Below, in pieces: positions 15,929-24,285 of a stretch of DNA of 36,770 nucleotides. The notes beneath the pieces were generated by a model, which made no database searches, was not told where the DNA came from, and saw only the letters and a list, made by a program, of their open reading frames with translations. A program made the translations under genes and the position numbers. The DNA is taken from positions 1 to 36,770 of the forward strand of contig CAZITV010000008.1 of assembly GCA_964542255.1 (NCBI GenBank), written 5' to 3'. The stretch is from CAYMSF01 sp964542255 (GTDB lineage: Bacteria > Verrucomicrobiota > Lentisphaeria > Victivallales > Victivallaceae). Numbering within the stretch: the first letter of the stretch is position 1; each line of letters begins with the position of its first letter.

Positions 15929-17064
15929 ATTCACGTGAACGGGTTGCCGCGCTATTGGAACGGAAACAGGCTGACCGTTATCCGATAGATATTGGCTCAA
16001 CTTATACGACCGGTATTCATTTGCTGGCATACGAACAGTTGATAAAAACACTAAATTTGCCGGAACGTAAAATCCGTTGTAACGATGTGATGCAGCAGCT
16101 TGCCGAAATAGATGATGATGTTTTGGATGTGCTTGGCGCCGATTTTAAGCAGCTCAGCGCTACTTCCGTCATTGACGAATGGCACGAATACGAGCTTTTT
16201 CCGGGACATAAATTTTTATACCCGGGCAAGCTAAATTTAAAGCGTGAAACAGAACGCTGGGTATTAACGGATGCGGCAAACAACCATTATTTCCTGCCGG
16301 ACGGTTCGTATTATTTTGACTCTGAAGATATTAACTGCTGGTACTCAACACCTTTTGAAGCCACACCGGAAAATCTGTCCCGGCTGCAGCGGCGCGCAAA
16401 GCAATTATTCGACGATACCTCATTCGCACTGGTAGCTAATTTTGGCGGCGGCTTTATGTCTATGGCACCGGATTTTTTAATGGATTTAATGTTGGAACCG
16501 GAGAAAATCAACGCAGAGTTGACGGAACGCTGCACTAAGTTGATTGAATTGTACAGCAGTATCCATCAATATATCGGTCAATACACCTGCGCGATCGCCT
16601 TATATAGCGATTTCGGCACACAAAACGGTCCGGCGCTATCGCCGGATACCTTCCGCAGTGCAATGAAACCGCATTTTAAGCGTTTTTGCGACTGGATCCA
16701 CTCTAATACCCAATGGAAAATATTTTTACACAGTTGCGGCGGCATTGAACCGCTGCTGACCGATATCATTGAGATGGGGATTGATGCGCTTAATCCGGTA
16801 CAAACTTCTGCAGCGGGAATGTCGCCGGAGCTGCTCAAGAAAAAATATGGTGAAAAAATTATTTTTTGGGGTGGTGCCTGTGATACGCAGCACGTTTTAG
16901 GCAAGGTTGGCGGTGCCGAATTAGTCAGCCATGTGGCGGAACGCATCAAAATTTTTAGTCAAAATGGTGGTTTTGTCTTTAATCCGGTGCATGATATTCA
17001 ACCGAATATTACTGGTCAAGATATTGCCGCAATTTACCATACCGCATTAAATCGAATAACATAA
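15925..17064 (+). CDS. Second uroporphyrinogen-decarboxylase-superfamily protein
   Basis: This 379-residue protein begins SRERVAALLERKQADRYPID and has IHLLAYEQL, ALYSDFGTQNGPALSPDTF and the barrel-end motif FLHSCGGIEPLLTDIIEMGI. That motif is typical of UroD-like methyltransferases (MtaA/CmuA type), where HSCG supplies metal-binding His and Cys. GACDTQHVL completes the set. A strong AAGGA (15914-15918) stands 6 bases before the chosen ATG; an in-frame start 18 bases upstream would ignore it. The gene overlaps GH130 by four bases and precedes GH1 by 13. The stump at 12669-12866 is a relative. A heme role is unlikely; a methyl-transfer or sugar-related role is inferred. Confidence 0.8.
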   Translation: MNSRERVAALLERKQADRYPIDIGSTYTTGIHLLAYEQLIKTLNLPERKIRCNDVMQQLAEIDDDVLDVLGADFKQLSATSVIDEWHEYELFPGHKFLYPGKLNLKRETERWVLTDAANNHYFLPDGSYYFDSEDINCWYSTPFEATPENLSRLQRRAKQLFDDTSFALVANFGGGFMSMAPDFLMDLMLEPEKINAELTERCTKLIELYSSIHQYIGQYTCAIALYSDFGTQNGPALSPDTFRSAMKPHFKRFCDWIHSNTQWKIFLHSCGGIEPLLTDIIEMGIDALNPVQTSAAGMSPELLKKKYGEKIIFWGGACDTQHVLGKVGGAELVSHVAERIKIFSQNGGFVFNPVHDIQPNITGQDIAAIYHTALNRIT

Positions 17065-17077
17065 CCTGGAGTATATT

Positions 17078-18412
17078 ATGCAAAACGAAAAATTTCCGCG
17101 GAGTTTTATTTTTGGTACTGCAACGGCTGCGGCCCAAATCGAAGGCGCCCCCAAAACCGATGGCAAGGGCGATACCATTTGGGATACTTTTTGTAAACAG
17201 CAGGGCGCCATACTGGAAGGGGCAACTTGTTCCGTCGCATGTGATAGCTATCATAATATGGCGCGTGATATCGCCGCTTTGAAATATTTGGGTGTTTCCG
17301 CCTACCGCTTCTCCATCTCCTGGGCCAGAGTTTTCCCTAAAGCTGATGGCAAAGTCAACCAAGCTGGAATTGACCATTATCTAAAATTTATCAATATGCT
17401 CCTGGCGGAAAATATTAAACCGTATGTGACGCTCTTCCATTGGGATTTACCCCAGTATCTTGAAGATAATGGCGGCTGGCTCAACCGCGACACGGCTTAT
17501 GCTTTTGCAAAATATGCCGCCGTCATCGGCAAAGCATTTCATGGTAAAGTTAAACATTATATGACTTTTAATGAAATTCCCACTTTTGCCGGCAAGGGTT
17601 ACCGCGATGGAGTCTTTGCACCCGGGAAAAAATATGATGAAAATAAAATGAAACAGTTGTTTCATCATATCCTGCTGGCACACGGTTTCGGCGTTCAAGC
17701 ATTGCGCCACGCTGACAAAAAAAATAAAATTGGGTTGGCACACGATGTCCACAGCCGCGTCCCTCTAGTCGAAAATACCGTCAATATTGCCGCATCCAAG
17801 GCTGCTTTCGATGCCATCAACGGTCGTCTGTTGGACGCTATCTTCTTCGGTAAATATCCGGAAAATGAAAAAAAAATAGCAGTAAACCTGAAGGATGACC
17901 TGAAAATAATATCAGAAAAACTCGATTTTATCGGATTGAATATCTACTCAGGCAATTATGTATCTGCCACTCCAGACGGCTTCAATGTCCTGGATTGTCC
18001 GCCTGACTATCCCACCTGTGCCGGAACAGGAATGAGTTGGCTGGCGTGGGTACCAACAGCACTTTACTGGTCGCCGCGCTTCATTCATGAAAAATATTTC
18101 AAAGGTCCAATTTTTATTACCGAAAACGGTTATGGATCGTCCAGCATCAGCCGCAACGAGGAGCAGTTAATCAATGACAGCGACCGTATTGCTTATTTGC
18201 GGCAAACAATAGCACAAGTGCTTCGCGCCGTTAAGCATGATATTCCGATCAATGGCTATTTTGAATGGACGCTGATGGATAATTTTGAATGGGCAGTTGG
18301 CTACACTCAGCGTTTCGGCTTATTCTACACCGATTTCAACACCAAGAAACTTAAACCAAAACACAGCGCTGATTTCTACGCGGCGTTAATTAATAAACGC
18401 AAAATTGTCTGA
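17078..18412 (+). CDS. GH1 family beta-glycosidase (beta-glucosidase-like)
   Basis: GH1 enzymes hydrolyse beta-glucosides, galactosides, mannosides or 6-phospho-glycosides with retention. The 444 residues have the complete family set: FIFGTATAAAQIEG at the start, YRFSISWARVFP, HWDLPQYLED, TFNEI with acid/base E166, ITENGYG with nucleophile E349, and GYFEWTLMDNFEW near the end. The WAVGYTQRFGLFYTDF segment lacks an obvious phosphate-binding Ser-x-Lys signature of 6-phospho-enzymes, so free glycosides are the likelier substrate. There is no signal peptide. CTGGAG lies 8 bases before the ATG. It is the last gene of the island operon and would release monosaccharides from the oligosaccharides or glycosides handled by the GH130 enzyme. 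Confidence 0.93.
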   Translation: MQNEKFPRSFIFGTATAAAQIEGAPKTDGKGDTIWDTFCKQQGAILEGATCSVACDSYHNMARDIAALKYLGVSAYRFSISWARVFPKADGKVNQAGIDHYLKFINMLLAENIKPYVTLFHWDLPQYLEDNGGWLNRDTAYAFAKYAAVIGKAFHGKVKHYMTFNEIPTFAGKGYRDGVFAPGKKYDENKMKQLFHHILLAHGFGVQALRHADKKNKIGLAHDVHSRVPLVENTVNIAASKAAFDAINGRLLDAIFFGKYPENEKKIAVNLKDDLKIISEKLDFIGLNIYSGNYVSATPDGFNVLDCPPDYPTCAGTGMSWLAWVPTALYWSPRFIHEKYFKGPIFITENGYGSSSISRNEEQLINDSDRIAYLRQTIAQVLRAVKHDIPINGYFEWTLMDNFEWAVGYTQRFGLFYTDFNTKKLKPKHSADFYAALINKRKIV

Positions 18413-18760
18413 TAATATCAAAGAAACTTTTGGGTAAATAGCGGTCGAAAGTTTTATCGGTTTCTATACCCGTAACCGGAATGCGATTCGGGTTGGAACA
18501 CCTCATCTTTGCTGGTCATGTCTGGTTTCGCGATATCATCGGCGAAGGCAGCGTTGTCCTGTGCGGTGTGACGCGCGGCTGCGCCCTGCTCTCGGAGTTA
18601 AACATTATCCGGGCGCGTTAGGTATTATTCGCTTCCTGCTCCTTGAAGATTTTTTACCGTTGCCATCTTTTAAAAGTGCGTTAAATTTTCCTGCCATTGG
18701 CATAGTATTGGAGGGAATAATTTCCTCCGATGCCTTTATATAATCTCCCTTTGATTCCCC

Positions 18761-18790
18761 TTGACATTATATCACCTTATGGTATATTAT
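18761..18790 (+). promoter_or_regulatory. Strong vegetative-type promoter sequence
   Basis: A perfect TTGACA (18761-18766) is followed after 16 bases by TATATT (18783-18788), or after 18 bases by TATTAT (18785-18790). It reads towards the tRNA remnant and proB (ATG at 19020) and may drive proB with a leader of about 220 bases. Confidence 0.6.
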
Positions 18791-18884
18791 ACTTCATAGA
18801 ATATTTCAATATTTGACGATAACATAACGGTTGCTAAAATAACAAGAAGATAAAGACGTTTATTGATATTTGAGGCAAAAAATA

Positions 18885-18930
18885 CGGGACATAATCCGTT
18901 GGTACTGGATTCAAGTCCCAGAGTCACCAC
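18885..18930 (+). pseudogene. Degenerate 3' half of the CAT tRNA (candidate attachment-site repeat)
   Basis: The stretch repeats the anticodon 3' arm, variable loop, T arm and acceptor 3' strand of the tRNA at 8529-8605. Changes include one in the T stem (G to A) and two in the acceptor strand. The 5' half is absent, so it cannot make a tRNA. It is in the same orientation as the intact gene, as expected for an attachment-site direct repeat. Confidence 0.8.
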
Positions 18931-19019
18931 CTCTTTTCAAAAAACATCCCGATTAATTGCAATAACTCGATGATTCCGCACTTTTTATGAAATTAACGTG
19001 ATAATATTCAATTGAGATA

Positions 19020-20150
19020 ATGGTAAAAGAGAAAAAATATATTGTACGTGAGCAGGTGATTAATAACGCCAATCAGATTATTATCAAGGTTGGAACCCGC
19101 CTGCTTACCGATACCAAACGCATCGCAATCTTTATTGACGGGATTAACGCCATCCGCAAAACCGGCAAAAAAGTACTTCTGGTGACGTCAGGCGCAGTCG
19201 GACTTGGAATGCAGCAACTGGGATTAAAAAAACGTCCCAAACGGCTTGCAGATGTCCAGGCCCTCGCCGCGATTGGTCAAAGCAAGCTGATGGAAATCTA
19301 TGAACACGAGTGCCGCAGGCATGGTTTTCTGCCGGCACAACTGCTGCTCACCGCAGACGACCTGCGCGACCGCGGACGACATCTGAATGTTCTCAACTGC
19401 ATCAACGCACTGTGGGCTAACAACATTCTGCCGATAATCAATGAAAACGACTCTGTCTCAGTAGATGAATTAAAATTTGGCGACAACGATATTTTGTCGG
19501 CGCTGCTTGCCACTATGACTATGACGCCGCTAACCATTATCCTGACCACCGAAGACGGTTTGCGCGAGCGCATTGACGGCAAGCTTGGCGCCAGAGTGTC
19601 ACTGGTTGAAAAACAAGATGAGAATTTGAAGGCTTCTGCCACTGGAACCGATAACAGTACTTTTTCAATTGGCGGGATGAGTTCAAAACTACGTGCTGCG
19701 GAAATTATTAATTCGGCTGGTGATTATCTATGGGTAGCAGACGGCAGAAAAGACAGCACCCTGGAGGATATCCTCCGCGGCGATGATGTCGGCACAATTT
19801 TTATACCAGAGCAAAAACACCGTTTACAATCCAGAAAAAGATGGATTAAATATTTTTCGCGTTGTCATGGCCGAATCGTGATTGACGCTGGAGCAGTTGA
19901 GGCGGTTTGCTGCAAGGGGCGGAGTCTCCTGCCATCAGGTGTTGTAAGCGCCGCCGGCCGGTTTAAACGCGGCGATACGCTGGAGATTATTGCGCCAAAC
20001 GGGGAAATTATTGGCCGCGGACTGTCGAACTTCAGTTATGAAGAATGTATGCAGATTATCGGGCGGCAAAGCGCCGAGATTAAGAATATTCTCGGTCAGG
20101 ATGCCGACGAGGAAATCGTACACCGCAACCATTTTGCCATTCTAACCTAA
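19020..20150 (+). CDS. proB: Glutamate 5-kinase with C-terminal PUA domain
   Basis: ProB phosphorylates glutamate to gamma-glutamyl phosphate, the first and feedback-controlled step of proline synthesis. The amino-acid-kinase domain (about 1-260) shows IIIKVGTRLL (the usual KxGSS/T substrate loop, here VGTR), LLVTSGAVGLGMQQLG, INENDSVS, FGDNDILSALLA and the nucleotide-loop segment GGMSSKLRAAEI. A PUA domain (about 285-365, GVVSAAGRFKRGDTLEI) completes the usual 370-residue length. No proA is in the window. The ATG at 19020 follows only a weak ribosome-binding site; a strong promoter lies upstream at 18761. Confidence 0.93.
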   Translation: MVKEKKYIVREQVINNANQIIIKVGTRLLTDTKRIAIFIDGINAIRKTGKKVLLVTSGAVGLGMQQLGLKKRPKRLADVQALAAIGQSKLMEIYEHECRRHGFLPAQLLLTADDLRDRGRHLNVLNCINALWANNILPIINENDSVSVDELKFGDNDILSALLATMTMTPLTIILTTEDGLRERIDGKLGARVSLVEKQDENLKASATGTDNSTFSIGGMSSKLRAAEIINSAGDYLWVADGRKDSTLEDILRGDDVGTIFIPEQKHRLQSRKRWIKYFSRCHGRIVIDAGAVEAVCCKGRSLLPSGVVSAAGRFKRGDTLEIIAPNGEIIGRGLSNFSYEECMQIIGRQSAEIKNILGQDADEEIVHRNHFAILT

Positions 20151-20219
20151 ATTATGTATCACAGAGTTATGCAGGACAATCACAATATCTGCATTATACA
20201 AATTGTTCTTTAAGCCTTT

Positions 20220-21557
20220 ATGAAAATTTATATCAAAACTTATGGCTGCCAGATGAATGAGCGAGATTCTGAGGCCTGCGCCGGAGTTCTCACCAATAAC
20301 GGTTATATCATTGTCTCCGACGAAGCCGAAGCCGACGTGCTAATTTTTAATACGTGCAGTGTCAGAGAACAGGCAGAGCGAAAAGCCATCGGCAAAATCG
20401 GCTTTGTAAAAAGGAATAAGAAAAAAAATCCTGATTTACTTATCGGCGTGATGGGATGCATGGCACAAAATTTCAAAGAAAAACTTTGGGATGAAGTACC
20501 CCACGTAGATTTTATCATTGGTACTGGACAATTACATAAACTTCCTGAAATCATCAACAGTCTGGCCATAAAGCGCCACCGTACCGCACTGCTCGAAGAA
20601 AGTGATGAAGTACTGGAAAGTATGGAGGCACATTACAGCCTCGACCCCAATCCGATATTTGCCTATATCGCCATCACCCGCGGCTGTAACCGTTTCTGCT
20701 CATATTGTATTGTGCCTTACGTACGCGGCCGCGAAATCAGCCGTACCATTGAATCTATTGTCAAAGAAGCTGAGGCGGTAGTCGCCGCCGGAGCCAAAGA
20801 AATCATGCTGCTGGGGCAAAACGTCGCCGCTTTCGGTTTAAACGGGTTAATCACTCCGCCACCACCAGACATTTCGCCATTCGCGGACCTGTTAACCGAA
20901 TTAAGCAAAATCGATAATTTGAAACGGATTCGATTCACATCCCCCTACCCTTCATATTTCAATCAGAAGCTTATTGCCGCGGTATGTCTACTACCTAAAG
21001 TCTGCCGGCATATCCATTTGCCTCTTCAATCTGGTTCTGACCGGATTTTAAAACTAATGAACCGCCAATACAGTGCTTCAGAATATTTACAAATCGTTGC
21101 TGCACTGCGGAGCGGGATACCAGATATAACTTTTTCCACAGATGTGATTGTGGGGTTCCCTGGCGAGACCGAGGCAGATTTTAACGCAACACGTGAAATT
21201 ATGGAGAAAGTTGATTTTGATAACGCCTATATTTTCAAATATTCGCCGCGTTCCGGTACGGTATCGGCGGAGATGGCGGATGATGTGACGCAGGAGGTCA
21301 AAGAGGCGCGCAATCAGATTTTATTGTCCGACCTGGAGCAACGCAGCCTAAACCATAATTTGGCGCTGGTCGGCACCGAGCAGGAAGTGTTAATTGAAGG
21401 TGAAAGCAAACGTAATAAGAGCCGTTGGTCAGGCAAGAATACCAATGGCAAGACGGTCATTTTCACTCCAACTGATGGAATGCACCGCGGAGATTTAGTC
21501 AATATCGCAATTGTCCGGGCAAGCGCCGTATCATTATTCGGTCATACCACTGATTGA
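20220..21557 (+). CDS. miaB: tRNA-2-methylthio-N6-dimethylallyladenosine synthase MiaB
   Basis: MiaB is a radical-SAM methylthiotransferase that modifies A37 next to the anticodon of tRNAs reading UNN codons. The protein (445 aa) carries both iron-sulfur centres: C10, C46 and C80 in the N-terminal UPF0004 domain (YGCQMN, NTCSVRE, GCMAQ), and C156, C160 and C163 in the radical-SAM motif RGCNRFCSYCIVPY. The segment IHLPLQSGSDRILKLMNR is typical, and a TRAM domain ends the protein (from about 375). QMNERDSE and CSVRE favour MiaB over RimO or MtaB. It follows proB after 69 bases. Confidence 0.95.
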   Translation: MKIYIKTYGCQMNERDSEACAGVLTNNGYIIVSDEAEADVLIFNTCSVREQAERKAIGKIGFVKRNKKKNPDLLIGVMGCMAQNFKEKLWDEVPHVDFIIGTGQLHKLPEIINSLAIKRHRTALLEESDEVLESMEAHYSLDPNPIFAYIAITRGCNRFCSYCIVPYVRGREISRTIESIVKEAEAVVAAGAKEIMLLGQNVAAFGLNGLITPPPPDISPFADLLTELSKIDNLKRIRFTSPYPSYFNQKLIAAVCLLPKVCRHIHLPLQSGSDRILKLMNRQYSASEYLQIVAALRSGIPDITFSTDVIVGFPGETEADFNATREIMEKVDFDNAYIFKYSPRSGTVSAEMADDVTQEVKEARNQILLSDLEQRSLNHNLALVGTEQEVLIEGESKRNKSRWSGKNTNGKTVIFTPTDGMHRGDLVNIAIVRASAVSLFGHTTD

Positions 21558-21725
21558 TAATAAATAAGCGGTAAATGCGGTCAAATTGGCGAATGCTATT
21601 TTTTTATATTTTATGTTGAATGTTAGCGGTTATGGGCTATTATACTCTACACGAGCTAATAATATTATTAATGCGGTAAGTAATCATTAACCCGCTATAA
21701 ACTCAAGCAGCGGGGGAGTTACGTG

Positions 21726-22139
21726 ATGGGAAAAAAATATTCGGCAGTTATTAAAAATTGTTTAGCTGATCTGGCGCGATTGTGTTGTAGTGCTCATGAA
21801 TTTATGGAACAGTCTGGAGTAACTGCAGCAGCGATATATAAAATTGATTTGTCACTGGAAGAACTCATTACCAATACTATCAAATATGGGTATGATGATT
21901 CCCTCGAACACAAGATTGCAATATCACTGGATATTGACGCCGGACAACTCCACTTAACCATTGAGGATGACAGCCATGAATTCGACCCGACGATGGTCGA
22001 TGAGCCGGACTTGAATGATGACGTGTCCAGCAGGAAAATTGGCGGTGTTGGGCTGCACCTGATTAGAAATATGGTTGAACGTATTGCCTATACACGTAAT
22101 GGGACTATCAATACTGTCAGCATTACCGTGCTTAACTGA
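21726..22139 (+). CDS. RsbW/SpoIIAB-like histidine-kinase-fold ATPase (anti-sigma factor type)
   Basis: The 137 residues form a single GHKL ATPase domain. They show the N box LEELITNTIKYGY (about 44-56), EDDSHEFDP, and the G-rich GGVGLHLIRNMVERI. Proteins of this size and make-up are serine kinases that hold sigma factors or phosphorylate STAS antagonists. No sigma factor, STAS protein or phosphatase gene is near. GGGGGAG at 21712-21718 stands 7 bases before ATG 21726, so this codon was chosen over the GTG one codon upstream. Confidence 0.85.
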   Translation: MGKKYSAVIKNCLADLARLCCSAHEFMEQSGVTAAAIYKIDLSLEELITNTIKYGYDDSLEHKIAISLDIDAGQLHLTIEDDSHEFDPTMVDEPDLNDDVSSRKIGGVGLHLIRNMVERIAYTRNGTINTVSITVLN

Positions 22140-22210
22140 TACCAGTGCGCTTATATTGACAGACAATGATTTCCTGTAAAAAATAAAAATCCGATGCTCT
22201 GTCTTATACT

Positions 22211-22246
22211 GAGTAGCGTTCTAAAAGATAGTAAAGATTGCTACTC
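22211..22246. repeat. Hairpin repeat, copy 1 (second copy at 36733-36752)
   Basis: GAGTAGC (22211-22217) and GCTACTC (22240-22246) form a 7-bp stem around 22 bases. The 20 bases 22227-22246 are the exact reverse complement of 36733-36752, and the preceding ATACTGAGTAGC also recurs at 36728-36739. It lies between the RsbW-like gene and the convergent dnaA, where a terminator would be expected, but it lacks a T-run. Confidence 0.65.
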
Positions 22247-22330
22247 GGTATTACTAATCAAGTTACCCACTCGATCTGAGTAAGAGCCTAAAGGCATAAA
22301 GTTTGTACAGGCAAATTTAAATGCTGCTTA

Positions 22331-23713
22331 TTATTGCGACTGCAATTGCCGTTGAATTTTAGAGACAGACATTCTGAATTTTTCATTTTTTTGACATAAT
22401 TCATTCACTTTTTTCATCGCATTCATAATTGTTGCGTGATTCTTGCCAAAAGCGGTACCGATTGCCGGGAAAGAATTATTAGTCATTTCGCGGCATAAAT
22501 ACATTGCCAGCATACGCGGTTCTGCAATATTTCTAGGACGCTTGGAGCTTAAAATGTCATTAAGACGAATATCAAAATGTTCGGCTACAACTCTTTGGAT
22601 AGTTTCAATAGAAATTATTTTTTTAGCATTTTCCGCTTCCAGTTGAGACTGCAGTTGTTTTCGCGCATCATCAACCGAGAGCTTAATTTTTCTTCCCATG
22701 GAGTTTGCCGAAATATAAGCCGTGAGCCGGATAAATGCGCCCTTAAGCCGGCGCACGCTTGAGGAGATATTTGAGGCGAGGAATAATAAAACATCCTCTT
22801 CAAGTTTTACCGTAACACCTTCCTGCATCATCTTCAGGATAGCCAATCTGGTTTCAAAACCTGGTGGGCTTATTTCAGTACTGACCCCGGATTCGAAGCG
22901 AGAGACAAGTCGCTCCTCCAAACCGCCAATCTCGCACGGCTGCTTATCAGAAGTCAAAATAATCTGTTTATTCCGATTATACAGCGTATTAAACGTATTA
23001 AAAAATTCCTCCTGCAACCCTTTTTTATTAGCTAAAGTATGAACATCGTCCACCAGCAGCATATCCACTTTGCGCATCATATCGCGAAATTCGTAATGCT
23101 TATTGTGACGCAGGGCATCAGTATATTGGTTAAGGAACTCTTCTGTAGTAATATAGCAGACAATGGTGTCTGGATTATTGTTTTTGACCTGCGCCGCGAC
23201 GGCTTGAAGCAAATGAGTTTTACCAGTACCGGTACCGCCATAAATATAAAGCGGGTTATATGAGCCGGGATTTTCCGCAGCAGTTTGAGCTGCAGAAAAA
23301 GCGTAACGATTTTCTTCACCAACAACGAAATTATTGAATGTATGGTTAAACTTGCACTCGCCGGAACGTTTTATCGAAACTGATTTAGATTCTGCAGAAA
23401 TAGTCTGTTCTGGCTCTGAAATATTTTTGACAGGTGCTTCCGGAACATATTCATAGCCTGGACGGAACTCAAAATTCAGTGTTCTGCCAGCAGCAAAAGC
23501 AAGTGCTTCCGTGAGTAAATCACCATAATGTTCTTTAAGAAAATTTGCAAAAAAATCATCAGTAACACCAAAAACAAACATATCCGAGTTAAACTCCAGC
23601 GGTAATAAACCACTAAAAAAACCTTCATATATGTTCAGATGTATCTTTTGCTTTAAATAGGCTTTGGCAGCATCCCAAATCGCCCTGCATTGTCCATTAT
23701 TTTGTTCCGACAT
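22331..23713 (-). CDS. dnaA: Chromosomal replication initiator DnaA
   Basis: DnaA opens the origin and loads the replicative helicase. The 460 residues include domain I (about 1-75), a short linker, the AAA+ domain with Walker A GGTGTGKT (159-166) and Walker B MLLVDDVHTL, and a domain IV. The domain IV signature is RPRNIAEPRMLAMYLCREMT, then FGKNHATIMNA where E. coli has FGGRDHTTVLHA. The changes in this box-reading loop may go with non-standard DnaA boxes. The upstream 570 bases are AT-rich and hold box-like sequences, so the origin probably lies there. The gene is convergent with the RsbW-like gene. Confidence 0.96.
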   Translation of the reverse strand: MSEQNNGQCRAIWDAAKAYLKQKIHLNIYEGFFSGLLPLEFNSDMFVFGVTDDFFANFLKEHYGDLLTEALAFAAGRTLNFEFRPGYEYVPEAPVKNISEPEQTISAESKSVSIKRSGECKFNHTFNNFVVGEENRYAFSAAQTAAENPGSYNPLYIYGGTGTGKTHLLQAVAAQVKNNNPDTIVCYITTEEFLNQYTDALRHNKHYEFRDMMRKVDMLLVDDVHTLANKKGLQEEFFNTFNTLYNRNKQIILTSDKQPCEIGGLEERLVSRFESGVSTEISPPGFETRLAILKMMQEGVTVKLEEDVLLFLASNISSSVRRLKGAFIRLTAYISANSMGRKIKLSVDDARKQLQSQLEAENAKKIISIETIQRVVAEHFDIRLNDILSSKRPRNIAEPRMLAMYLCREMTNNSFPAIGTAFGKNHATIMNAMKKVNELCQKNEKFRMSVSKIQRQLQSQ

Positions 23714-24285
23714 TTTCCCTCATTTCTCCCTGAATCCCCAAAGTTATTAACAAAAAATTTAAGTCTCCGAAAATTTCTTCAATAATTGCTATATAATTAT
23801 TAATAAGCTACGGTCTGGCAGCAAATAAATAACTACTTATGACCGCTACGACAATTACAGACTCAACGGTAATTTTGAGCTTGTAATGCTCAAAATCAGC
23901 ATTACCGGCAGGCAAAAGAAACTAGAGTTTTATGAAACGCCGAACAGAAGTCCGACGAAAGTTGCACAACGACACTAACTTACAAATTATTTTCCAAACT
24001 AATTAATAACTTATCAACAGGTTATTAACAGTTGCACTCTAACTACCTGCGGGCAACAGTAGTAAATCTATTTTAGTTTAGTGAATATGCAACCCCTAAA
24101 AATAAAGAAAATCTAAAAAAAAGTTGATAAAAAAACCAAAATATTGATTTGCATTTTTTAAAACTGGATTTTAAGCGTATATTTATTGGTGATGCGTTAC
24201 AAATTCAAGAGATTAAACGCAAAAAAATATCACGGGCACAAAATGGCAGTAATTAAGGTCAAAATACACAATCAGGAATTATTTT
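23714..24285. other. AT-rich region upstream of dnaA, candidate replication origin
   Basis: No gene is seen in 572 bases between the divergent dnaA and methyltransferase-like genes. DnaA-box-like nonamers are TTATTAACA at 23744-23752 and 24022-24030, TTATCAACA at 24011-24019, and TTATCAACT on the minus strand at 24122-24130. Two of them are separated by only two bases. A very AT-rich stretch (24060-24200) could unwind. A nested hairpin lies at 23867-23907. No perfect TTATCCACA was found, so the assignment rests on gene context. Confidence 0.5.
23867..23907. repeat. Nested inverted repeat in the dnaA upstream region
   Basis: CGGTAAT (23867-23873) pairs with ATTACCG (23901-23907). Inside them TTTGAGC (23874-23880) pairs with GCTCAAA (23888-23894) around a 7-base loop; counting the inner arms alone gives a 9-bp perfect repeat. 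It sits about 150 bases before dnaA and could be an operator, an mRNA leader structure or an origin element. Confidence 0.6.

Larger units (their letters stand above)
8606..18933 (+). mobile_element. Candidate tRNA-associated genomic island (carbohydrate utilisation)
   Basis: The segment begins at the 3' end of the CAT tRNA and ends with a direct repeat of that tRNA's 3' half. By eye, 8563-8612 and 18890-18939 agree at about 44 of 50 positions, and the likeness continues a few bases past CCA. This is the layout produced when an integrating element uses a tRNA 3' end as its attachment site. The cargo is a self-contained sugar module with its own regulator. No integrase, excisionase or transfer gene is present, so the element would be decayed or integrase-free. 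A simple partial tRNA duplication remains possible. Confidence 0.5.
18413..19019. other. Intergenic region with decayed DNA, a strong promoter and a tRNA remnant
   Basis: About 600 bases lie between GH1 and proB. The first 330 are GC-richer and show partly open frames on both strands (for example 18561-18743 plus) without recognisable domains, which looks like a gene remnant. Then come a good promoter (18761-18790) and the tRNA 3' remnant (18885-18930). Confidence 0.5.

Noticed and set aside
18561..18743. 60-codon ORF after GH1
   Set aside because: No ribosome-binding site or known domain; other frames on both strands are equally open, which suggests decayed DNA.
18885..18930. Second functional tRNA gene
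   Set aside because: Only the 3' half is present, with a T-stem mismatch and acceptor changes; the 5' half is missing.
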